DNA of 64,000 nucleotides from JAQVEB01 sp028698105 (GCA_964293155.1 CAXYYA010000011.1:7016-71015), one strand, 5' to 3'; counted from the first letter of the stretch, positions 1 to 7,966 are shown. Notes: a model not told the origin generated them from the letters alone. Translations and numbers: made by a program.

Positions 1-591
1 GAGGTTTACCGGGAATTTATCTACAGCGACACGCCCTACGTCTCGGCGTGTCACCTGAAAGAGATTGAAGAGAATGTGGTGCTGATTGATTCGGTTTCGA
101 AACGCTACAGCGAGTGCGGCATTCGCATCGGCGCGCTGATCACCAAGAACAAAAAGCTGCACGATACCGTTATGAAGTTCTGCCAGGCGCGCCTGAGTCC
201 GCCACTGATCGGACAAATTGCGGCAAACGCGTCGCTCGATGCAGGCGAAGCTTATCTGAAGGATAGTTTTGATGAGTATAAGAGCCGCCGCGATTTTCTG
301 ATTGAGCGGCTCAATAACATTCCCGGCGTATATTCGCCGATGCCCATGGGCGCTTTTTACACCGTAGCCCGACTTCCGGTGGACGATGCCGACGCGTTTT
401 GCGCGTGGTGCCTGTCGGATTTCCGATACGAAGATCAAACCGTTTTCATGGCGCCGGCATCGGGATTTTACGTGACGCCGGGGCTTGGGAAAAACGAGGT
501 TCGCATCGCTTATGTGTTAAACAAAAACGACCTTACCAAAGCGCTCACCGTGCTCGAAAAAGCGCTGGAGTCCTATCAATATACGTGGTAA
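1..591 (+). CDS. Class I/II aminotransferase (aspartate aminotransferase-like), 5' end outside the window
   Basis: The reading frame is open from the first base, so the start lies upstream and 196 C-terminal residues are visible. The fold is that of a PLP-dependent class I/II aminotransferase. The segment SVSKRYSECGIRIG holds the Schiff-base lysine (codon at 100-102) and the phosphate-binding arginine, and the C-terminal stretch GKNEVRIAY carries the arginine that in this family binds the substrate alpha-carboxylate. The reaction would be amino-group transfer between an amino acid and a 2-oxoacid in the cytosol. The exact substrate cannot be fixed from this half; aspartate or aromatic aminotransferase is most likely. 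The next gene starts 21 bp downstream on the same strand. Confidence 0.9.
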   Translation, partial: EVYREFIYSDTPYVSACHLKEIEENVVLIDSVSKRYSECGIRIGALITKNKKLHDTVMKFCQARLSPPLIGQIAANASLDAGEAYLKDSFDEYKSRRDFLIERLNNIPGVYSPMPMGAFYTVARLPVDDADAFCAWCLSDFRYEDQTVFMAPASGFYVTPGLGKNEVRIAYVLNKNDLTKALTVLEKALESYQYTW

Positions 592-612
592 ACCATTATT
601 TTTTGCAAAAAA

Positions 613-1860
613 ATGAATGCCGAACTGTTTATAGCCAAACGAATTTACAAGGGCGACAAGAAAAATGAGAAGCGGGTTTCGTCGCCCGCTATCCGCATCG
701 CTATCGCGGGCATCGCGCTGGGATTGGCGGTGATGATCGTTGCCGTATGCATTATCGTGGGTTTCAAGAAAGAAATTCGCGAGAAGATTGTCGGGTTCGG
801 CGGACACATTCAGATCACTAATTTCGATAACAACGCATCTTACGAACACGCGCCCATATCGTTTTCCGACACGCTGGCGGCAAAATTGGCGGCTAATCCC
901 GCCATTCGGCATGCGCAGGGATTCATTACCAAGCCGGGCATCATTAAAACCGATAACGATTTCCAGGGCGTGGTGCTGAAAGGCGTCGGCAGTGATTATG
1001 ACTGGAATTTCTTTAAAAAAAACCTGATCGAGGGCACCATTCTCCAACCCAACGATACGTCTGCCACTAATCCGGCGATTATCTCAAAAACCATAGCCGA
1101 CAGGCTTCATTTAAAATTCGGCGACAGCTTCACCGTTTATTTCGTGCAGGAACCCGTAAGGGCACGGCGTTTCAGAATAACGGGCATTTACCAGACCAAT
1201 TTTGAGGATTACGACAAGCTCTACGTTATCACCGAAAAAAGCATTCTGGCCCGGTTGAACGACTGGTCAGGCGATATGGTAAGCGGAATAGAAGTAACCG
1301 TAAAAGATTTTAACAAGCTCGACAGAACGGCGCAAGACCTGTTTTTTGAGATGTCGTCTTACAAAGACCGGTTTGGGAACTCGCTCTACGCACGCTCCAT
1401 CAAAGACATCAATCCGATGATATTCAACTGGCTAAGCCTGCTCGATATGAACGTTTGGGTAATTATTATCCTCATGATCATCGTTTCGGGCTTCACCATG
1501 ATCTCCGGTTTGCTAATCATCATTTTGGAACGCACCAACATGATCGGTATCATGAAAGCCATGGGCGCGCGCGACATCAGCATCCGCAAAGTATTTTTGT
1601 ATCTTTCGGCGTTCCTTATCGGGCAGGGAATGTTGTGGGGAAATGTTATCGGGTTGGCTGTTTGTTTCATTCAAAAGTATTTTCAGGTACTCAAACTCGA
1701 TCCCGTAACCTACTACCTTTCCGCCGTACCCATTGATCTGAACCCACTGTTCATCCTGTTGCTCAATGTGGGAACACTCATTGTTTCGCTGTTGATGATG
1801 ATTGCTCCGTCGTATCTCGTGGCAAAAATTACTCCGTCAAAATCCATCCGCTTCGAGTAA
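613..1860 (+). CDS. LolC/LolE-type ABC transporter permease (FtsX/MacB superfamily)
   Basis: This 415-residue inner-membrane protein has the LolC/E layout: a short cytosolic start, one transmembrane helix near residues 30-52, a large periplasmic domain (about 53-280), then three C-terminal helices forming the FtsX-type domain (about 283-305, 335-358, 380-402). Between the first two of these lies the cytosolic coupling segment ERTNMIGIMKAMGARD, typical of permeases that meet a LolD/MacB ATPase. In the Lol family the role is release of outer-membrane lipoproteins from the inner membrane. No ATPase gene lies next to it; Bacteroidota often encode a single LolC/E-like subunit apart from LolD. A different MacB-type export role cannot be excluded. 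Confidence 0.85.
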   Translation: MNAELFIAKRIYKGDKKNEKRVSSPAIRIAIAGIALGLAVMIVAVCIIVGFKKEIREKIVGFGGHIQITNFDNNASYEHAPISFSDTLAAKLAANPAIRHAQGFITKPGIIKTDNDFQGVVLKGVGSDYDWNFFKKNLIEGTILQPNDTSATNPAIISKTIADRLHLKFGDSFTVYFVQEPVRARRFRITGIYQTNFEDYDKLYVITEKSILARLNDWSGDMVSGIEVTVKDFNKLDRTAQDLFFEMSSYKDRFGNSLYARSIKDINPMIFNWLSLLDMNVWVIIILMIIVSGFTMISGLLIIILERTNMIGIMKAMGARDISIRKVFLYLSAFLIGQGMLWGNVIGLAVCFIQKYFQVLKLDPVTYYLSAVPIDLNPLFILLLNVGTLIVSLLMMIAPSYLVAKITPSKSIRFE

Positions 1861-1919
1861 AACTATCGGAACAATCTTCACAAATTCCTGCTATTTTTCG
1901 GAAAAAATTCGCGAATCTA

Positions 1920-1949
1920 TTGTTTTTTACGTATTTATTCGTATTTTTG
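1920..1949 (+). promoter_or_regulatory. Bacteroidota-type promoter for the aldo/keto reductase gene
   Basis: The -7 box TATTTTTG at 1942-1949 fits TAnnTTTG, and a -33 TTG at 1920-1922 stands 19 bp upstream, which is normal spacing. It lies 46 bp before the ATG at 1996, in the 135-bp gap after the permease gene. The rest of that gap is AT-rich with no other clear structure. Confidence 0.6.
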
Positions 1950-1995
1950 AAAAGTGTTCAAATTCTGATCTTTCACAGCAAAAAATACCATCATT

Positions 1996-2880
1996 ATGCA
2001 AGATTTATCACGTCGCAACTTTATTCGCACCGGCCTTACGGGAATAGCCGGATTAACCGTAGCTTGTTCGGGATTGGGAAAAATAAACGGTTCACGACAA
2101 ACCAGTGTAGATACTGTAAAACTGGGAAACACGGGGCTGAAAGTTTCGCGGATTGCGCTGGGCACCGGATCCAAAGGTGGCTCCAAGGCATCGAACCAAA
2201 CCCGCATCGGGATGGATAAATTCGTGGAGATGGCGCGCCATGCATACGACCGGGGCATACGCTTCTTCGATATGGCCGATTCGTACGGTACGCATCCGTA
2301 TGTGGGGCAAGCCATTAAAACGATGCCGCGCGAAAAAATCACGTTGCTCACAAAAATCTGGACATACGAAGACGGATCGGAGAAAAATACGCCTGTGCGG
2401 GAATCCATTGATCGCTACCGGCAGGAAATTGGGACGGATTACATTGATATTGTGCTGATGCACTGCCTGATGAGTGGCGGATGGCATCAAAACCGCACCC
2501 ATTACATGGACGGACTGGCGAAAGCGAAACAAGACGGATTGATCAAAGCCGTGGGCGTATCGTGCCACAACTGGGACGCGATGGCCGAAGCTGTTGACAG
2601 CCCTTGGGTGGATGTTATTCTGGCGCGCATCAATCCGTTTCAGGCGCTTATGGACGGAACGCCGCAGGCGGTAAGCGATCTGCTGGCGAGAGCCAAAAAG
2701 AACGGGAAGGGAATTATCGGGATGAAGATTTTCAGCGAAGGCCGCCACGCCACCGATGCGGAACGCGATCAATCGCTCAAATACGCGCTCACCGATGCCA
2801 ATATTCATTGCATGACGCTCGGCATGGAGTCCGTCGCGCAGGTGGATGATGCAGTGGACAGGGTGATGCGGTTGGTGTAG
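1996..2880 (+). CDS. Tat-exported aldo/keto reductase
   Basis: A 294-residue NAD(P)H-dependent oxidoreductase of the aldo/keto reductase (TIM-barrel) superfamily. The N-terminus SRRNFIRTGLTGIAG is a twin-arginine signal, so the folded enzyme is probably exported; Cys24 just after it sits in a weak lipobox (TVAC). The catalytic tetrad is visible: Asp92 and Tyr97 in FDMADSYG, Lys120 in LLTK, His156 in LMHCL. The barrel opens with KLGNTGLKVSRIALGTG, typical of this superfamily. The substrate is unknown. It is transcribed alone from the promoter at 1920-1949, and its end faces the convergent hipT gene only 15 bp away. Confidence 0.9.
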   Translation: MQDLSRRNFIRTGLTGIAGLTVACSGLGKINGSRQTSVDTVKLGNTGLKVSRIALGTGSKGGSKASNQTRIGMDKFVEMARHAYDRGIRFFDMADSYGTHPYVGQAIKTMPREKITLLTKIWTYEDGSEKNTPVRESIDRYRQEIGTDYIDIVLMHCLMSGGWHQNRTHYMDGLAKAKQDGLIKAVGVSCHNWDAMAEAVDSPWVDVILARINPFQALMDGTPQAVSDLLARAKKNGKGIIGMKIFSEGRHATDAERDQSLKYALTDANIHCMTLGMESVAQVDDAVDRVMRLV

Positions 2881-2884
2881 GGTC

Positions 2885-2934
2885 ATAGCGTTACCCTACT
2901 TGAATAAAAGTAACCGACCTCCCAGTAACGCTAT
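2885..2934. repeat. 10-bp perfect inverted repeat spanning the hipT stop codon
   Basis: ATAGCGTTAC (2885-2894) and GTAACGCTAT (2925-2934) are exact reverse complements 30 bp apart. The left arm is between the two convergent genes and the right arm is inside the last codons of hipT. There is no T tract, so a classical terminator is unlikely; it may be a convergent-gene stem-loop or an island boundary. Confidence 0.45.
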
Positions 2935-3846
2935 ATATTTTGACTTATTTTCCGAAGAGAGAAAAGACTGTTCTATTTCTTTCTTCATTTTTTTTTCCGC
3001 TTTAATTAATCGGTTAAAAGAATTTTGAATTTGCTTTTCTGTTAATTGAAATTTCAACCCTAAATTGATAAAATCAAATTTGGTCAATCTTTTTCTCTTC
3101 CCATTGATGGCTAATGCTGTTTCTTCGCTATCTTCAGGAAGATGCAATTGAACATTCAACAGGTCGTAAGCTGGAGCTAAAACCCACTCTTCATCTTTCA
3201 GAATCAGAGAAAAGTTTTTTAGATGCATGTCATTGTTCCCGGTAAGGTAGCTGAAAACAATAACTTCAAAAAGCCGAAGTAAATCAAATAGCGTATTGGA
3301 TGAATGTTCGCCAACTGCTTTTCCCACCTTTTCCACCGAGCTTTTGTATTTATCAAAAGCTTCCAAAATCTGAAACATATCCAGCATATGGATTTTTTCT
3401 CCTATTTCCGTACGATCTATCCGTTTGGTAATGTAGGAAAGTTCGCCTGATTTTAACCGAATCAGCGATGATGGAACTACCGAAATTCCGCAAAGTTCAG
3501 CCATCCTCATGGTGAGGTGCTCGTTTTCGGGCATTTGAAGGAAAGTACCATTTTGAGGTTTGAGAATATAATTTCCACCCAACGCACCCATAACTGTTAA
3601 TCGTCCTTTGCTACCGTCTTGCAAAACATCGTTGATAAACCCCAAAGAGAGTTTAGGCTGCACTCCCGGAACGGTTACCGAACTTTCTACCACTTCTTTG
3701 GCTAATTTAGCCATTTCAGCCATAGTGTAGTCCAAAACAGGCGGTTGTTTACTTCCGAAAAAGCGTGCGCTACACGAAGCATGAAAATCAACCTCCGCAA
3801 CTAATTCCTGATAGCAATATAGACACTTTTTACTCATCGCTTTCAT
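2896..3846 (-). CDS. hipT: HipT-like serine/threonine kinase toxin (split HipA, kinase part)
   Basis: A 316-residue HipA-family kinase lacking the usual N-terminal subdomain 1, which is encoded separately just upstream. The ATP-binding glycine-rich loop is TVPGVQPKLSL (residues 58-68), the catalytic loop GNNDMHLKNFS carries Asp206, Lys210 and Asn211, and the metal-binding Asp228 lies in APAYD, so the kinase looks active. Thr58 aligns with the autophosphorylated Ser150 of E. coli HipA. An N-terminal C-x2-C...H-x2-C cluster (Cys8, Cys11, His22, Cys25) may bind metal. HipA targets GltX and EPEC HipT targets TrpS; the target here is unknown. It overlaps hipS by 17 bp, or 8 bp if Met4 is the start. 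Confidence 0.88.
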   Translation of the reverse strand: MKAMSKKCLYCYQELVAEVDFHASCSARFFGSKQPPVLDYTMAEMAKLAKEVVESSVTVPGVQPKLSLGFINDVLQDGSKGRLTVMGALGGNYILKPQNGTFLQMPENEHLTMRMAELCGISVVPSSLIRLKSGELSYITKRIDRTEIGEKIHMLDMFQILEAFDKYKSSVEKVGKAVGEHSSNTLFDLLRLFEVIVFSYLTGNNDMHLKNFSLILKDEEWVLAPAYDLLNVQLHLPEDSEETALAINGKRKRLTKFDFINLGLKFQLTEKQIQNSFNRLIKAEKKMKKEIEQSFLSSENKSKYIALLGGRLLLFK

Positions 3847-4165
3847 CTATTATGGGAATTACACTTACCGCGCCGATGCAGTTTTTACAACACGCCAACA
3901 GCAAACCCATACGGTCGTTTGGGTTGAGTTTCCAACTTTTGGATGCAATTTCCAGCAACCAGCCTTCGGGGATTAACCCTTCAAAAAACGGGAATAACCG
4001 ATTGTCCTGATACGCTTTATCGGACACAGGCATAGAAAACGTTATGGGTTGATTTGGGAACTGCTTGATATACACTTTGTCATAGGCAAACAGATATTCG
4101 CCTTCATCAGTTTCCGTGAGGATTCCGGCAAAATCGTCTTTATAAAATACTTTTCCCTGTCTCAT
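3830..4165 (-). CDS. hipS: HipS-like protein (stand-alone HipA N-terminal subdomain)
   Basis: This 111-residue protein matches only the N-terminal subdomain of HipA (Couple_hipA region). The diagnostic part is LFPFFEGLIPEGW (residues 57-69), followed by NPNDRMGLLLACCKNCIGAV. In the E. coli HipBST system the equivalent HipS is the direct antitoxin of the HipT kinase, whereas HipB boosts neutralisation and represses transcription. The same gene order is seen here: hipB, hipS, hipT on the minus strand. Its ATG shares four bases (ATGA) with the hipB stop, so the two are translationally coupled. Confidence 0.85.
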   Translation of the reverse strand: MRQGKVFYKDDFAGILTETDEGEYLFAYDKVYIKQFPNQPITFSMPVSDKAYQDNRLFPFFEGLIPEGWLLEIASKSWKLNPNDRMGLLLACCKNCIGAVSVIPIIDESDE

Positions 4166-4374
4166 GGCTCAATCTCCTTGTGATTTACAGGCGCCAACTT
4201 ATTTCCAAACATCATCAACACCTGATTTACTTTTGCCAAACTGAGATTTTCCTTGCCTTGCTCTATTTTCCGAACGACAGTAAGCGCAACACCTGCTCTA
4301 TCTGCAAATTCCTGCTGCGTGAGCTTGGCTTCTTTCCGTTTTGTTTTAATGAATTTTGCTAAACTTTGCGTCAT
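4162..4374 (-). CDS. hipB: HipB-like XRE-family DNA-binding antitoxin
   Basis: A 70-residue protein made almost entirely of one XRE/Cro helix-turn-helix (residues about 5-60): KRKEAKLTQQEFADRAGVAL is the HTH and VRKIEQGKENLSL the following helix typical of HipB. It heads the hipB-hipS-hipT unit and should autorepress it. A perfect 13-bp inverted repeat begins 2 bp before its start codon and is the natural operator candidate. The region is noticeably more AT-rich than the flanking mnmE and reductase genes, in keeping with an acquired module. Confidence 0.88.
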   Translation of the reverse strand: MTQSLAKFIKTKRKEAKLTQQEFADRAGVALTVVRKIEQGKENLSLAKVNQVLMMFGNKLAPVNHKEIEP

Positions 4375-4376
4375 AA

Positions 4377-4436
4377 TTATATGCTTTTACAGTTATTTTG
4401 ATGCAAATATAGATATTTATATTTAAAAGCATATAA
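4377..4436 (-). promoter_or_regulatory. hipBST promoter with a perfect 13-bp inverted-repeat operator
   Basis: TTATATGCTTTTA (4377-4389) and TAAAAGCATATAA (4424-4436) are exact reverse complements separated by 34 bp. Between them, on the minus strand, is the -7 box TATATTTG (4404-4411). One arm therefore covers the transcription start and leader, and the other lies just upstream of the -7 box. Binding of HipB dimers to both arms would block the promoter. The gap 4437-4546 beyond it is AT-rich with nothing recognisable. Confidence 0.65.
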
Positions 4437-4546
4437 AAAAGAGTAAATAAATTGATTTATATGTGATGAGATATAAAAGATGCTAATATTTTCCTGTTTT
4501 AAGAGCTGAAAAGTTTTTCTGAATTATGGGTTTATCACGTTACTGA

Positions 4547-5431
4547 TTACTCATTTTCTTCGTAATAATACGAGTAATCAACCCCTTTCAGGAACATTTC
4601 CCGGCTATTGATTTCATCGGTGAGGGCATTCTCCAGTAAGCCTTTTAATTCCGTGCTGTCCACGGAACTTTTTACCATTGCATTCAGGTATTCTTTTTTG
4701 CCGATCTTGCTCCAATCTACGCAGCGCTTTAGTTGTTTCTTAAAAATTAAATCCAACCAAATGCGCATGCTTCTTCCATTGCCTTCCATGAAAGGATGGG
4801 CTAAATTCATTTCCACGTATTTATCCACAATTTCTTCGAACGTATTCTCGGGCATTTGTTCAATCTGTTTTAAGGTGTTACCTAAAAATTGTGCTACAGC
4901 AAATTGAAATCCGCCTTTCGAGATGTTTTTTTGACGAATTTGTCCGGCAAACTCATAAAGTCCGCCGAAAAGATAGGCGTGGATTTGCTGTAAGCCTTTC
5001 GTTGTTCCAACTTCGATGTTGTTTATAAACGATGTTTCAAATAAGGCGTAGGCTTTGGTTTTGCTTTTTCCGTCAATGCTTTCATCGCTATATGTGAACC
5101 ATTCTATAAACCGGTTTGCCTTTGTTCCCGGGAATTGTTTGCCTAGAGCAATAATCCCTTCGTAATCAAGCACATCCGTTAAATATCGTTTGCCGTCTTT
5201 TGCAATAAGTTTCAGTTGGTTAGTAGTACTAACCAACTCGTTGTTTTGTTTTTTGAGTTTTGTTTTGAGATATTTCCAATAATTTCGTGTCTTGTTGTAA
5301 TCGTCTTGGTCGGTAAGCACTGAAACTATATCCAAAACGGAAAACCACAACTTGGAATTTTCTTCGTCCCAAACGGCACGAACTTCTCGGTCATCAAAAA
5401 AACGAATGGATATTTTGGTATTGCTGCTCAT
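4547..5431 (-). CDS. Bro-N-like/Fic fusion protein (putative AMP-transferase)
   Basis: A 294-residue two-domain protein. Residues about 5-115 resemble the Bro-N/DinD-type DNA-associated domain (FFDDREVRAVWDEE, then LWFSVLDIVSVLT). Residues about 125-265 form a Fic domain with the full active-site motif HPFMEGNGRSMR (212-223), including His212 and the two arginines. Fic enzymes usually transfer AMP from ATP to a hydroxyl of a target protein. I see no standard inhibitory motif (S/T-x3-E-G/N), so how activity is held in check is unclear. It starts only 4 bp after mnmE and is probably transcribed with it. It may belong to the same accessory island as the Hip genes downstream. Confidence 0.85.
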   Translation of the reverse strand: MSSNTKISIRFFDDREVRAVWDEENSKLWFSVLDIVSVLTDQDDYNKTRNYWKYLKTKLKKQNNELVSTTNQLKLIAKDGKRYLTDVLDYEGIIALGKQFPGTKANRFIEWFTYSDESIDGKSKTKAYALFETSFINNIEVGTTKGLQQIHAYLFGGLYEFAGQIRQKNISKGGFQFAVAQFLGNTLKQIEQMPENTFEEIVDKYVEMNLAHPFMEGNGRSMRIWLDLIFKKQLKRCVDWSKIGKKEYLNAMVKSSVDSTELKGLLENALTDEINSREMFLKGVDYSYYYEENE

Positions 5432-5435
5432 TGGA

Positions 5436-6875
5436 TTATTTCCCTATACAAAACTTACTAAAAATATTCCCCAAAATTTCATCCGTAGATATTTGTCCCG
5501 TGATTTCACCCAGATAAAACATACATTCGCGAATGTCTTGCGAGAGGAAATCGCTTGCAATACCGGTTTCTAACCCCTCTTTCACCCGACGAATAGCATT
5601 CAATGCGTTGCTTAACGCTTCGTAATGCCGAAGGTTAGTAACAATCACATCCTCTTCACCTATGGAGGGGATGGCGGCAAGTTTCACAAGCAGCCGTTGC
5701 AATTCTTCCGTATTTCGTTGTTTTTTCGCCGAAATAAGTAGCCTGTCGGCTTTTAGGTTAGGCAGTAAGTGTGTTTTTTCGGCAAGCTCCGCTTCCGAAA
5801 GCAGGTCGGCTTTATTGAAAAGCAAAATGACGTTTTTATTCTCCAGTTTCGGAATAATGGATTGCGACAAGGTTTCGATCTGCGCCTTCGGCGTGGTTAG
5901 ATCAATCATCCACAACACGATACTCGCCTGTTCAATTTTCTGGAACGTGCGTTCAATTCCAAGGCTTTCAATAGTATCGGTAGTGTGGCGGATACCTGCG
6001 GTATCAATAAAACGGAACGTTACGCCCGCGATGTTCACAGTGTCTTCGATCACATCGCGCGTGGTGCCGTGAATATCGGAAACAATGGCTTTGTCCTCGT
6101 TCAGCAGCAGGTTGAGCAGTGTGGACTTGCCTGCATTGGTTTCCCCGATAATTGCCACGGGAATGCCGCTTTTAATGGCGTTTCCGAGTTGGAAAGAATC
6201 GGTGAGTTTGGTAATTTCGGTTTCAATTTCCTGCGTGAGTACGTGCAGTTTTTCGCGATTGGCAAACTCCACATCTTCTTCCGAAAAATCGAGTTCCAGT
6301 TCGATCAGCGACACAAATTGCAGTAACTTATCGCGCAAGTCGGCGAGTTTTTTGGCGAAACCGCCACGCATCTGATTCATCGCTACGCGATGCGATGTCC
6401 GCGACGACGACGCGATCAAGTCCGCCACCGCTTCGGCCTGACTTAAATCAAATTTTCCGTTCCGGAAAGCGCGGCGCGTAAACTCGCCGGCTTGCGCCAA
6501 CCGTGCGCCCTCGGCGAGCAGCAGTTCCACGATCTTCTGCTGAATATACACCGAACCGTGGCACGAAATCTCCACACTCTCCTCACCCGTGAACGAGTGC
6601 GGCGCACGGAAAACGGTTACGAGCGCTTCGTCCAGCACTTCATCCTTGTGCATAATTCGTCCGAAATGCACGGTATTGGCATCGGCATCCACTAATTTCT
6701 TCCCCGACGGCGAAACAAAAATCTTGTCCGTCAGCAAAATACTTCCTTCTCCCGATAAACGGATAACGGCGATCGCTCCCACTCCCGATGGGGTGGAAAC
6801 GGCAACAATAACGCTCCCACCCGATTCAAATCCGGTTTCTGCGGAAAATAAATTATTTTTTCTGTCTTCAGCCAT
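5436..6875 (-). CDS. mnmE: tRNA uridine-5-carboxymethylaminomethyl modification GTPase MnmE
   Basis: A 479-residue MnmE (TrmE). With MnmG it installs the cmnm5 group on the wobble uridine of certain tRNAs. The N-terminal folate-binding domain starts at TPSGVGAIAVIRLSG (28-42). The GTPase domain has G1 GETNAGKS (244-251), G2 GTTRD (270-274), G3 DTAG (291-294) and G4 NKAD. The protein ends in the invariant CIGK. An extra 20-residue N-terminal stretch precedes the usual start, but no later ATG offers a better one. It sits 26 bp downstream of atpH, where atpA would be expected in this order of bacteria, so it may now be read from the ATP synthase promoter. Confidence 0.97.
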   Translation of the reverse strand: MAEDRKNNLFSAETGFESGGSVIVAVSTPSGVGAIAVIRLSGEGSILLTDKIFVSPSGKKLVDADANTVHFGRIMHKDEVLDEALVTVFRAPHSFTGEESVEISCHGSVYIQQKIVELLLAEGARLAQAGEFTRRAFRNGKFDLSQAEAVADLIASSSRTSHRVAMNQMRGGFAKKLADLRDKLLQFVSLIELELDFSEEDVEFANREKLHVLTQEIETEITKLTDSFQLGNAIKSGIPVAIIGETNAGKSTLLNLLLNEDKAIVSDIHGTTRDVIEDTVNIAGVTFRFIDTAGIRHTTDTIESLGIERTFQKIEQASIVLWMIDLTTPKAQIETLSQSIIPKLENKNVILLFNKADLLSEAELAEKTHLLPNLKADRLLISAKKQRNTEELQRLLVKLAAIPSIGEEDVIVTNLRHYEALSNALNAIRRVKEGLETGIASDFLSQDIRECMFYLGEITGQISTDEILGNIFSKFCIGK

Positions 6876-6901
6876 TTTTGTACTGCGGAAAGCGCTCTCA
6901 A

Positions 6902-7459
6902 CTAACTCCCGATTTTTTTATTGATTTCCTTAAATTTGTTTCTGACCTGATTCAGTTGCCTCGAAATGCTTGCATCCCATTGCGATCCGTCAATCTGCAG
7001 CACAAAACCACCCAGTATCTTCGGATCGGTTGTGAATTCAAGTTCGATATCTTCGTGCAGTTTCTCCTCCATTAACCCGATGAGGCGTTGCTTCGTATTT
7101 TCGTCTATGGCAACAGCGGTAACAAGTTTGCCGTCAGTGATGTTGTGACGTTTGCGATACAGGTCTATAAAGCGCAAAGCGATGTATTGCAGTTGCTCTT
7201 CGCGGTCGTTTCGTAAAATAAGTTCAATGGTTTTTTCCAGCGACAATGCCGTTTTGCCGCCACAAGCCTTCATGATGATCTTTTTTTTGCCTTTTTTCGA
7301 TATGGAAGGATTCAACAATGTGTTTCTCAACTTCTTTACCATCCTGAACATCTGCGACAGAACTTTCATTTGTTCATACACTTCGTCCTGCTGGTCAAGC
7401 TCCATAGCATAGTCCAGCAGCGCGGTCGCGTATCGGGTTGAAATGAGGCCGGTGTCCAT
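6902..7459 (-). CDS. atpH: F-type ATP synthase delta subunit
   Basis: A 185-residue delta subunit (OSCP family), part of the peripheral stalk tying the alpha/beta head to the b subunits. The family pattern is present: N-terminal helical domain beginning LISTRYATALLDYAM and the C-terminal conserved stretch DPKILGGFVLQIDGSQWDAS (about 147-166). It follows atpF by 6 bp and is the last ATP synthase gene of this block. In most Bacteroidales atpA and atpG follow directly; here mnmE does, while atpA-atpG are at 38879-41353 on the other strand. Confidence 0.95.
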   Translation of the reverse strand: MDTGLISTRYATALLDYAMELDQQDEVYEQMKVLSQMFRMVKKLRNTLLNPSISKKGKKKIIMKACGGKTALSLEKTIELILRNDREEQLQYIALRFIDLYRKRHNITDGKLVTAVAIDENTKQRLIGLMEEKLHEDIELEFTTDPKILGGFVLQIDGSQWDASISRQLNQVRNKFKEINKKIGS

Positions 7460-7465
7460 TCTTTA

Positions 7466-7966
7466 TCAGGATTTCGAGATAGTCATTTCGTGCAACAACC
7501 GGTTGATCATACCCATTTGTTCATCGGATGTGCTCAATTTTTCTTTCAGCAGTTTCTCCGCCACATCCACCGAAAGCGATGCAATTTCGGCGCGCACATC
7601 CTTTAGCACGCTTTCTTTCTCGGCCTGCAAATGCTTGCGCGTAATTTCCACAAGTTTATCGGCTTCCTGCCGGGCTTCTTCCTTCGCTTTTTCGATCATC
7701 TGATCACGCATTTTACCCGCTTCTGCCAGAATATCCGATTGCTGTTTTCGCGTTTCCGAAAGAATGGCATCACTGGTTTTCTTCACGTTTGCCAATTCTT
7801 CTTCGGCTTTCTGTGCGGCCAGCAGCGAGTTTTCGATATATTCCCTGCGTTTATTGACCATGGCAAGAATAACCGGAAAACCATACTTCCCCAATACGAA
7901 TACCACAATGCCGAATGACAGAAGCATCCAAAAAAGCAATCCGGGTTCGGGTGTGAGTAACGACAT
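7466..7966 (-). CDS. atpF: F-type ATP synthase b subunit
   Basis: A 166-residue b subunit. One N-terminal membrane helix (residues about 9-30, GLLFWMLLSFGIVVFVLGKY) anchors it, followed by a long charged alpha-helical coiled coil (about 31-150) rich in Ala, Glu, Lys and Arg, forming the peripheral stalk. Only one b gene is present, so the stalk should be a homodimer. It lies 12 bp after atpE and 6 bp before atpH in the same operon. Confidence 0.95.
   Translation of the reverse strand: MSLLTPEPGLLFWMLLSFGIVVFVLGKYGFPVILAMVNKRREYIENSLLAAQKAEEELANVKKTSDAILSETRKQQSDILAEAGKMRDQMIEKAKEEARQEADKLVEITRKHLQAEKESVLKDVRAEIASLSVDVAEKLLKEKLSTSDEQMGMINRLLHEMTISKS

Noticed and set aside
2092..2886. Minus-strand open frame (264 codons) opposite the aldo/keto reductase gene
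   Set aside because: The plus-strand gene has a Tat signal and a full catalytic tetrad; the antisense product shows nothing.
4547..5431. Prophage remnant, suggested by the Bro-N-like domain
   Set aside because: No integrase, capsid, lysis or other phage gene is near, and the gene sits directly behind mnmE.
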